Shown here piece after piece: positions 29,952 through 36,095 of a DNA stretch of 36,095 nucleotides. Made by a program: the position numbers and the translations under genes. This stretch comes from Bacteroidota bacterium (GTDB lineage: Bacteria > Bacteroidota > Bacteroidia > Cytophagales > Cyclobacteriaceae). Positions within the stretch are counted from its first letter, which is position 1, and each line of letters starts with the position of its first letter. The stretch is taken from contig JAFDYU010000021.1 in assembly GCA_018267285.1 (NCBI GenBank), positions 1 to 36,095 on the forward strand, in the 5' to 3' direction. The notes beneath the pieces were generated by a model. It saw only the letters and a program-made list of their open reading frames with translations. It had not been told where the DNA came from and made no database searches.

Positions 29952-30518
29952 TTAAAATGCCGAGATGGCTTTGTAAAATTGTTCCGAAGTAATGCCGATT
30001 TTTTTTACCAGTTCTTTGGCTGCATTACAGCATTTCAAATCTTCATCTGAAGAAAGGTTTACCAAAAATTTTTCTTTGGAGCTGCTTACCAAGACAACTT
30101 TCCCATTTAGTGTTTCGGATTTTGGTTTGCCAAATGGAATAGCTACAACATCCGTACGTTCTTTGGTGGCGATTGATTTGGCCAGGCTATCCGTCTCATC
30201 GTAGAAGATACCACCGCTTTTAGGCGTTGCGTCTGCTAATACGGCATACTCATTTTTATTGGTTTCATTGAGCTGACTAAAAATGATAATATGGTGTTGG
30301 TAGTTCGCTATTTCGCCAGGCTGGTCGCTACCTTCAATAATAATCGTTGGGGCATCCGATATGTGTTCGGCAACCTGGGTAGAGAGGTCAATTTTCCTCT
30401 TATTAAATTTTAATACAAATGCAATTAGCTCGGTAATTCTGGCTTTGTGTTTTCCAACGACAACGATTCGTTGTTTATCAACACATTGACTGTAAAGGCT
30501 TGAAGGTAAAGATTGCAT
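29952..30518 (-). CDS. Unknown protein resembling a degenerate Mur-ligase central domain
   Basis: A 188-residue soluble protein. RIVVVGKHKARITELIAFVLKFNKRKIDLSTQ sits where a Mur ligase would have its P-loop (GTHGKTTT) and first helix. PTIIIEGSDQP resembles the strand with the ExDE motif, and HHIIIFSQLNETNKNEYAVLADATPKSGGIFYDETDSLAKSIA resembles the NI-DH-Y-K-F region. The P-loop residues are lost (GKHKARIT), as is the lysine of the active site. So it may share the Rossmann-like ATP-binding fold without catalysis. The likeness is by eye and weak. It lies just upstream of the exonuclease gene. Confidence 0.6.
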   Translation of the reverse strand: MQSLPSSLYSQCVDKQRIVVVGKHKARITELIAFVLKFNKRKIDLSTQVAEHISDAPTIIIEGSDQPGEIANYQHHIIIFSQLNETNKNEYAVLADATPKSGGIFYDETDSLAKSIATKERTDVVAIPFGKPKSETLNGKVVLVSSSKEKFLVNLSSDEDLKCCNAAKELVKKIGITSEQFYKAISAF

Positions 30519-30718
30519 TTCAATTCAAAGTAAAACAAAATGTACTTGCCTTACAAAACGAATGTAGCGGTTAATACCATATTTTTTTTCGAATTTATCA
30601 ACAAAGAAATGTGTTTATTGAATGTGTACAAATTGCTAGAGTTGGGGATAGTATTTTTCTCGTGGCTATTACGTTTGTCTCCCTTTAAAAAAGCAACTCG
30701 TACCAACAACCACAAAGT

Positions 30719-32233
30719 ATGGAGCAACGATCAACGCCTGTGAGGTTAAGTTCTGCGATGAGCGGAATAGGCAATAAGCCACGTGCGCTTGCGAGAGACA
30801 TGTCCGAGAGCCTGGGTAAACTGCCACCTCAGGCGCCTGATCTTGAAGAAGTTATTCTGGGGGCTTTAATGCTCGAAAAGAAGGCACTCACCGATGTTGT
30901 TGAGTTTTTAAGGCCTGAACATTTTTATTCCGACCAACACCGCGAGATCTATGCAGCGATTATAGACCTGTTCAAGGCGTCTGAGCCGGTAGATATGCGT
31001 ACAGTAGTTGCCCAACTACGCAAAAATGGAAAGCTCGAACTTGTTGGGGGTGCTTACTACATCGCTGAGCTTACCTCAAAAGTGAGTTCGGCAGCCAACA
31101 TTGAGTATCACGCCCGCATCATTATTGAGATGGCGATCAAGCGCGACTTAATACAGATTGCATCGCAAGTGCACCACGAAGCCTACGAAGATACCACCGA
31201 TGTTTTTGAACTTTTGGATAAAACCGAGCAATCCATTTTTCAAATATCCGATTCGAACCTGCGCAAGAATTACGATAGTATGAAGTCGCTGATGTTCCGC
31301 GCCATCAAAGAACTTCAAGAAAAGAAAAACCACAAAGACGGCCTTACCGGGATACCGAGCGGTTTCTCCCGCCTCGACCGGATTACTTCCGGCTGGCAAA
31401 AATCAGATTTGGTAATCATTGCCGCACGGCCCGGCATGGGTAAAACGGCTTTCATCGTTTCTGCGCTGCGCAATGCTGCCGTTGATTTTAATTTTCCGGT
31501 AGCAATTTTTTCGTTAGAGATGGCATCGCTTCAATTGGTAAACCGTTTAATTTCTGCCGAGGCTGAACTGGAATCCGAAAAAATAAAAAAAGGAAACCTG
31601 GCAGAGCACGAATGGCATCAGTTGGTGACTAAAACAAACAGGCTTTCTACTGCACCGATTTTCATAGACGACACGCCCGCTCTTTCCATTCTTGAACTTC
31701 GGGCCAAGTGCCGTAGGCTTAAGGCAGAACACAATGTGCAACTGTTGGTGATCGATTACCTGCAGTTAATGAAAGGCGAGGCCGGTGGAAACCGCGAGCA
31801 GGAAATCGCCTCCATTTCACGCGCACTAAAAGGTATCGCCAAAGAATTGAATGTGCCCGTTATTGCACTTTCGCAGTTAAGCCGTGGTGTGGAGACTCGC
31901 GGTGGCGACAAACGCCCACAACTCTCCGACTTGCGCGAATCAGGGTCTATAGAGCAGGATGCCGACATCGTGATGTTTTTGTACCGTCCGGAATACTACA
32001 AGATCACCGAATACGAAGACGGAACACCTTCACAAGGCGTTGCCGAGGTAATTATTGCCAAACACAGAAACGGTTCGCTCGATAATGTGCGGCTAAAATT
32101 TATTGGCAAGTACACGAAATTTGCCGATTACGATTCACCGGAAGGGTTTACGCCCATGAGCAACATCCAGAGCAGGCTCAATACCTTCAATGAACCCCAA
32201 ACACCGAGATCGGAGGACGAGACTCCCTTTTAA
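30719..32233 (+). CDS. dnaB: Replicative DNA helicase DnaB
   Basis: A 504-residue hexameric helicase that unwinds the replication fork 5'-3'. An N-terminal extension of about 38 residues precedes the helical N-domain (PQAPDLEEVILGALMLEKKALTDVVEFLRPEHFYSDQHR). The RecA-like motor carries the Walker A AARPGMGKT (residues 235-243), the Walker B VQLLVIDYLQLM, the H3-type QLSRGVETR and the arginine/DLRESGSIEQDADIVMFLYRP motif. The GKT motif is uninterrupted: no intein is present, although dnaB is a common intein site. The ATG at 30719 is the best start. It is followed 11 bases later by a small gene on the same strand. Confidence 0.97.
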   Translation: MEQRSTPVRLSSAMSGIGNKPRALARDMSESLGKLPPQAPDLEEVILGALMLEKKALTDVVEFLRPEHFYSDQHREIYAAIIDLFKASEPVDMRTVVAQLRKNGKLELVGGAYYIAELTSKVSSAANIEYHARIIIEMAIKRDLIQIASQVHHEAYEDTTDVFELLDKTEQSIFQISDSNLRKNYDSMKSLMFRAIKELQEKKNHKDGLTGIPSGFSRLDRITSGWQKSDLVIIAARPGMGKTAFIVSALRNAAVDFNFPVAIFSLEMASLQLVNRLISAEAELESEKIKKGNLAEHEWHQLVTKTNRLSTAPIFIDDTPALSILELRAKCRRLKAEHNVQLLVIDYLQLMKGEAGGNREQEIASISRALKGIAKELNVPVIALSQLSRGVETRGGDKRPQLSDLRESGSIEQDADIVMFLYRPEYYKITEYEDGTPSQGVAEVIIAKHRNGSLDNVRLKFIGKYTKFADYDSPEGFTPMSNIQSRLNTFNEPQTPRSEDETPF

Positions 32234-32244
32234 TTGATCCGAAA

Positions 32245-32442
32245 ATGGCAAGATTTTACGATATTGATGGAAACTATGTAGCCTACTGTGGTGATTTTAG
32301 AAATCTCTACGATAGGTTTGGGAAATTCATCGGCTATTTCCTTAACAACTTTCTTTACGATTTACGCGGTGACCAGATTGGTTTTGTGCGGGAGAAATGT
32401 ATTTACAATAACCAAGGAGCTCAGCTTTATTTTACGAAATAA
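32245..32442 (+). CDS. Small four-repeat beta protein, 4-fold beta-flower-like
   Basis: A 65-residue protein built from four repeats of about 16 residues, each starting with a (F/L/I)Y(D/N)xxG pattern: FYDIDGNYVAY, LYDRFGKFIGY, LYDLRGDQIGF and IYNNQGAQLYF. This recalls a small family that I believe is called the 4-fold beta flower, seen in Bacteroidota; that name is from memory. There is no signal peptide or membrane helix. It lies 11 bases after dnaB and 3 bases before the dehydrogenase gene, so it is likely part of one operon. Function unknown. Confidence 0.75.
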   Translation: MARFYDIDGNYVAYCGDFRNLYDRFGKFIGYFLNNFLYDLRGDQIGFVREKCIYNNQGAQLYFTK

Positions 32443-32445
32443 AAT

Positions 32446-33438
32446 ATGAAAGCATTAGTCCTTACTTCTCCCGGCTATATTGAATTAAAGGATGTTCCGG
32501 TTCCGGTTTTATCTCAAGGAAATGCACTTGTAAAAATCAAAGGTGCTGCGCTCAACAGGCGCGATGACTGGATTCGTGAAGGGAAATATCCAAACATTAA
32601 GACGGGAATGGTGATGGGGTCGGACGGTGCCGGTGTAGTAGAATCGGTGCACGGAGCGGAGCACAAAGAATGGATTGGTAAAGAAGTGGTCATTAACCCG
32701 AATATTAATTGGGGATCAAATCCTGATGTGCAGTCAACCAAATACACCGTCCTCGGCATGCCTACCGATGGAACATTTGCCGAGTACGTATCGGTTTCGG
32801 TCGACCGCCTGCACAACAAACCATTTCATCTGGATTTGCTCCAAGCGTCTGCTTTACCCTTGGGCGGCCTCACCGCGTTTCGGGCATTGTTTAAAAAAGG
32901 AGAACTCCGCGAAGGACAAAATGTTTTGATTTCTGGTTTTGGCGGTGGGGTTGCACAGTTTGCCTTTCTGTTTGCCAAAGCGGCCAACGCCAACGTGTAT
33001 GTAACTTCGGGTAGTGATGATAAATTAGAAAAAGCAATGAGGATGGGAGCGAAGGGTGGGTACAATTACAAAAAACAAACGAGCTACGAAGAACTTTGGA
33101 AGACCAAAGGTGGATTTGATTTAGTAATTGATAGCGCGGGCGGAGATCAAATCAATAATTTCATAAAAGCGTTGAAACCTTCGGGTAAGATTGTGTTCTA
33201 TGGGGCTACCAACGGCAAGCCGAGCAATGTAGATTTTTACAAGATGTTCTGGCATCAGCTTTCATTAATTGGCACCACCATGGGCAACGACCAGGAATTT
33301 GCCGAGATGCTTGAGTTTGTAAGTAAACATCAGATTCGACCTGTAGTAGATTCGATCAGGCCGTTTTCAAAAATAGTAGAATCCTTTCCCGATATTTCAA
33401 AACCGAATAAAGTAGGGAAGATCGTGTTTCAAGTGTAG
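32446..33438 (+). CDS. Zinc-free medium-chain dehydrogenase/quinone oxidoreductase
   Basis: A 330-residue MDR-superfamily NAD(P)H-dependent enzyme. The N-terminal GroES-like domain (ALVKIKGAALNRRDDWIREG, GSDGAGVVE) is followed by the Rossmann domain with GFGGGVAQFAFLFAK and TSGSDDKLEKAMRMGA. The cysteine that binds catalytic zinc in alcohol dehydrogenases is replaced (NRRDDW instead of a C-H motif), so it is a quinone-oxidoreductase-like member. It lies 3 bases after the small gene downstream of dnaB. Substrate unknown. Its last 10 bases overlap, tail to tail, the minus-strand TPR gene. Confidence 0.88.
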   Translation: MKALVLTSPGYIELKDVPVPVLSQGNALVKIKGAALNRRDDWIREGKYPNIKTGMVMGSDGAGVVESVHGAEHKEWIGKEVVINPNINWGSNPDVQSTKYTVLGMPTDGTFAEYVSVSVDRLHNKPFHLDLLQASALPLGGLTAFRALFKKGELREGQNVLISGFGGGVAQFAFLFAKAANANVYVTSGSDDKLEKAMRMGAKGGYNYKKQTSYEELWKTKGGFDLVIDSAGGDQINNFIKALKPSGKIVFYGATNGKPSNVDFYKMFWHQLSLIGTTMGNDQEFAEMLEFVSKHQIRPVVDSIRPFSKIVESFPDISKPNKVGKIVFQV

Positions 33439-33743
33439 AGTTCGTCAAGCAGTGCATTTAGTTCACCCGCAGCTTTCATATTGTGCTGTTTTCTTGCCTC
33501 AGCAATTCCGAGTTTAATTATTTTCGATGCTTCCGCAGACAAATCCATGTCAAGATAAAGAATAGCTGCCTGATAATAAGACGGGACATAAGAAGGATTG
33601 GAGGTAATTAATTCATCGAATATTTTTTTTGCCCGCCCTTTATCAACCGGTGCTAATTCCAAAGCCAACGCATACTGATTGAAGGGATCAGTTGGATCTT
33701 CTGCAACAAATTGCTCTAACATTTTTATTCGTTCCGATTTCAT
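33429..33743 (-). CDS. Small TPR protein
   Basis: A 104-residue protein of TPR-like helix pairs: DPTDPFNQYALALELAPVDKGRAKKIFDELITSNPSYVPSYYQAAILYLDMDLSAEASKIIKLGIAEARK. The pattern is two to three TPR units of about 34 residues, with no signal peptide. TPR proteins act as protein-interaction scaffolds; no partner is evident. The ATG at 33743 is well placed, 72 bases from the divergent etfB start. Confidence 0.8.
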   Translation of the reverse strand: MKSERIKMLEQFVAEDPTDPFNQYALALELAPVDKGRAKKIFDELITSNPSYVPSYYQAAILYLDMDLSAEASKIIKLGIAEARKQHNMKAAGELNALLDELYT

Positions 33744-33815
33744 GACTAAAGTTTCTGTTTTTTTGTTTTTAATCCTTTATCTTGAGCCCAAAATTAACGT
33801 TTAGAGTTTGCTGTT

Positions 33816-34547
33816 ATGAAAATATTAGTTTGTGTTTCGCACGTACCCGACACCACTTCCAAAATTGCCTTCGTGGACAATAACACCAAATTTGATACCA
33901 CGGCTGTTCAATTTATTATTGGCCCTTACGAAGACTATGCGCTCGCCCGGGCTGTAGAGTTAAAAGAATCTTCGGGAGCAACGGTTACTGTTTTAAATGT
34001 GGGCCTTGCCGATACAGAACCCACCATTCGCAAAGCATTGGCCATTGGTGCCGATGATGCCATTCGTGTAAACTCAGAGCCCACCGATTCATTTTTTGTA
34101 GCCTCGCAAATTGCCGAACATGCCAAAGGCTACGACTTGATATTAATGGGGCGAGAGTCGATCGATTTTAACAGCGGGGTGGTCCACGCTATGGTGGGAG
34201 AGATGTTGGGTATTCCTTCGGTTTCGCCCGTAATGAAACTGGATATTGATGGAACGAAGGCAAAAATGACCAAAGAAATTGAAGGAGGAAAAGAGCAGGT
34301 AGAAGCCAACCTTCCTTTGGTGGCCGGATGCCAGGAACCGATTGCCGAATGGAAAATTCCCAATATGCGTGGAATCATGTCGGCACGCACAAAACCGCTG
34401 AAAGTGGTTGAACCCAAAGCAACAGAGCAATCCGTTGCCAACAAAAATTTTGAACTGCCCGCTCCAAAAGGTGCTGTAAAAATGATTAGTGCAGACAATG
34501 TTGCCGAGCTGGTAACGCGATTGAAGACCGAAGCAAAGGTTCTTTGA
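33816..34547 (+). CDS. etfB: Electron transfer flavoprotein subunit beta
   Basis: A 243-residue ETF beta subunit. It begins MKILVCVSHVPDTTSKIAF, then FIIGPYEDYALARAVELKE, and contains the AMP-binding-side motifs AIGADDAIRVN and GRESIDFNSGVV, and PLVAGCQEPIAEWKIPNMRGIMSARTKPL. The ETF heterodimer takes electrons from acyl-CoA dehydrogenases and other flavoproteins and passes them to ETF:quinone oxidoreductase. It is followed after 33 bases by etfA. The ATG at 33816 matches the family. Confidence 0.95.
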   Translation: MKILVCVSHVPDTTSKIAFVDNNTKFDTTAVQFIIGPYEDYALARAVELKESSGATVTVLNVGLADTEPTIRKALAIGADDAIRVNSEPTDSFFVASQIAEHAKGYDLILMGRESIDFNSGVVHAMVGEMLGIPSVSPVMKLDIDGTKAKMTKEIEGGKEQVEANLPLVAGCQEPIAEWKIPNMRGIMSARTKPLKVVEPKATEQSVANKNFELPAPKGAVKMISADNVAELVTRLKTEAKVL

Positions 34548-34580
34548 TTAATAAATTTGATAATTTGAAGATTGAACGAT

Positions 34581-35534
34581 ATGAATATTTTAGTTTTTAT
34601 AGAAACTGCAGAAGGGAAAATAAGAAAAACATCGCTTGAAGCAGTTGCCTATGCCAAAGCTATGGGCGCAAGTGTTACGGCCATTGTTCTCGGCACTGCT
34701 GACAACAATGAGATGCAATCCGTTGGAAAATATGGGGCAACGAAAGTGCTTCACGCCAATGACGCAAAGCTTGATCAACAAGTAATTCAGGTCTATTCAT
34801 CCGTATTGGCAAAAGCCATGGAGGATGAGAATGCCGATGTTCTTGTCCTTGCCAACTCATCGTTGGGCACACCCGTTGCTGCTAAAGTTGCCATTAAAAC
34901 AAAAGCCAGTTTTGCAAGCAATGTAGCAGAACTTCCAAATACTAGTTCTGGTTTTACGGTGAAACGAAGCATTTATACCGGCAAAGCGTTTGCCCATGTA
35001 GAACTTAAAAATGCAAAAAAAGTTATCGCTATACGTAAGAATGCAGCCGAGTTGAAAGAGGTTGGTGGCAATGCACAAGTAGTAGGCTACTCCGTAACCT
35101 TGAACGATGCGGACTTTAATACAAAGACTGTATCTCACGAAAAAGCTACGGGAGATATTCTTTTACCCGAGGCCGAAATTGTTGTTTCAGGTGGTCGTGG
35201 AATGAAGGGGCCGGAGCATTGGGGGATTATTGAAGACTTGGCAAAAGCGTTGCATGCTGCCACAGGCTGTAGCAAACCTGTGAGCGACATGGGCTGGCGA
35301 CCGCACCACGAACATGTTGGCCAAACCGGAGTGAAAGTAGCACCACAGCTATATATTGCCGTTGGCATTTCGGGTGCGATTCAGCATTTAGCGGGAGTAA
35401 ACTCTTCGAAGTGTATCGTAGTTATTAATAAAGACGCAGATGCCCCATTTTTTAAGGCAGCCGATTACGGAATTGTTGGTGATGCGTTTGAAGTTTTACC
35501 AAAATTGACCCAGGCGGTTTTGGCTGCTAAATAA
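34581..35534 (+). CDS. etfA: Electron transfer flavoprotein subunit alpha
   Basis: A 317-residue ETF alpha subunit starting at the ATG 34581 (MNILVFIETAEGKIRK); a TTG three codons upstream is not needed. The C-terminal FAD domain is clear: VSGGRGMKGPEHW, SKPVSDMGWRPHHEHVGQTGVKVAPQLYIAVGISGAIQHLAG, and INKDADAPFFKAADYGIVGDAFEVLP. It pairs with EtfB from the gene just upstream. The order etfB, etfA, then the bifunctional nuclease gene is a common Bacteroidota arrangement as far as I recall. Confidence 0.95.
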   Translation: MNILVFIETAEGKIRKTSLEAVAYAKAMGASVTAIVLGTADNNEMQSVGKYGATKVLHANDAKLDQQVIQVYSSVLAKAMEDENADVLVLANSSLGTPVAAKVAIKTKASFASNVAELPNTSSGFTVKRSIYTGKAFAHVELKNAKKVIAIRKNAAELKEVGGNAQVVGYSVTLNDADFNTKTVSHEKATGDILLPEAEIVVSGGRGMKGPEHWGIIEDLAKALHAATGCSKPVSDMGWRPHHEHVGQTGVKVAPQLYIAVGISGAIQHLAGVNSSKCIVVINKDADAPFFKAADYGIVGDAFEVLPKLTQAVLAAK

Positions 35535-35567
35535 TTTCTCAACTATTTTCATAACTTGAACGGATAA

Positions 35568-36095
35568 GTGGCATCACCCAAGAAAATAAAACTTGAAATA
35601 TTAGGATTGTCGTCAAGCCAATCGCAGACGGGCTCGTTTGCGTTGGTACTTGGCGAAACCCCCGGTAACAGGCGCTTGCCTATTATTATCGGGATGTTTG
35701 AAGCTCAGGCTATCGCTATCGAAATTGAAAAGATTATTCCAAACCGGCCCATGACCCACGATCTTTTCAAGTCGTTTGCCAATACGTTTCATTTTCATGT
35801 GGAAGAGATCGTTATTTCGGATTTGAAAGAGGGTGTCTTTTTTGCCAAAATCGTTTGCAGCGATGGTATGAAAAAAACAGAAATCGATGCCCGGCCTTCC
35901 GATGCAATCGCTATCGGCCTTCGGTTTGATTCCCCCATATATACGTACGAATCCATTCTTGCCGAAGCTGGAATTGTGTTGACCGACCAAGAAAAGGAAG
36001 AAGAAAAGGAGAAAGAAAAAGCGGTTAAACCAGAGACAAAGACCAAAGTAAAAAAAGAACCTCTAAAAAAAGGTGACGACTTCAAAAGCTTCACG
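35568..36095 (+). CDS. Bifunctional nuclease family (DUF151) protein, 3' end missing
   Basis: The frame runs from the GTG at 35568, directly after the in-frame TAA 35565-35567, to the right edge: 176 codons, no stop, so the gene is cut. The GTG is therefore the only possible start near. The domain is the bifunctional nuclease (BFN, DUF151) type: LEILGLSSSQSQTGSFALVLGE, PIIIGMFEAQAIAIEIEKIIPNRPMTHDLFKSF, and IDARPSDAIAIGLRFDSPIYTYESIL. A lysine- and glutamate-rich tail (KEEEKEKEKAVKPETK) begins near 35987. It sits 33 bases downstream of etfA. Family members have reported DNase and RNase activity, and the role in this phylum is not settled. Confidence 0.92.
   Translation, partial: MASPKKIKLEILGLSSSQSQTGSFALVLGETPGNRRLPIIIGMFEAQAIAIEIEKIIPNRPMTHDLFKSFANTFHFHVEEIVISDLKEGVFFAKIVCSDGMKKTEIDARPSDAIAIGLRFDSPIYTYESILAEAGIVLTDQEKEEEKEKEKAVKPETKTKVKKEPLKKGDDFKSFT

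Noticed and set aside
30540-30743. Small plus-strand reading frame of 67 residues before dnaB
   Set aside because: It overlaps the dnaB start, has a skewed AT-driven composition and resembles nothing known.
31421-31450. Intein or insertion in the dnaB Walker A region
   Set aside because: The AARPGMGKT motif is continuous and the protein has normal length.

Overview
The window looks like a chromosomal segment of a member of the Bacteroidota, most likely of the Cytophagales. The evidence is a giant surface protein ending in a type IX secretion (T9SS) sorting domain, promoter-like sequences of the TTG-N-TAnnTTTG type, little use of Shine-Dalgarno sites, and gene families typical of the group: an ECF sigma/anti-sigma pair with a Spy-like protein, a SerC-like aminotransferase, etfBA followed by a bifunctional nuclease gene, and a Prc-type tail-specific protease. 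I see no phage, transposon, CRISPR array, rRNA or tRNA.

Layout. 1-11.9 kb: the 3' part of one giant secreted, modular, cell-surface gene, cut by the left edge. 12.1-15.1 kb: a compact plus-strand run of a TerC membrane protein fused to a YfiT/DinB-type domain, a YheT-like alpha/beta hydrolase, and an SRAP-family protein lacking the three catalytic residues of its family. 15.2-17.0 kb: a secreted MORN-2 repeat protein with a barrel-like C-terminus. 17.1-18.2 kb: a MazG-like NTP pyrophosphohydrolase facing a two-gene minus-strand cassette of unknown function, with two identical-core palindromes in its start region. 18.3-21.3 kb: a zinc-ribbon membrane protein and the tail-specific protease. 21.3-24.2 kb: a TlpA-like thioredoxin (minus), a TPR/coiled-coil secreted protein (plus) and a small cytoplasmic protein (minus). 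24.2-28.8 kb: minus-strand genes for an M1 peptidase, Spy-like protein, anti-sigma factor, ECF sigma factor and a SerC-like aminotransferase. 28.9-29.14 kb: a probable stand-alone structured RNA with its own promoter and terminator. 29.1-30.5 kb: a DEDDh exonuclease and a Mur-ligase-like remnant (minus). 30.7-33.4 kb: dnaB, a 65-aa four-repeat protein and a quinone-oxidoreductase-like dehydrogenase. 33.4-36.1 kb: a small TPR protein (minus), etfB, etfA and the 5' part of a bifunctional nuclease gene cut by the right edge.

Most of the window is ordinary housekeeping (replication helicase, ETF, protease, sigma operon). The parts that deserve attention are the palindrome-controlled two-gene cassette at 17.6-18.15 kb, the unassigned RNA at 28.9-29.14 kb, the catalytically dead-looking SRAP protein, the TerC-YfiT fusion, and a cysteine-less Omp28/thioredoxin-like domain in the giant surface protein. 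All family assignments come from reading motifs by eye; no database search was run.
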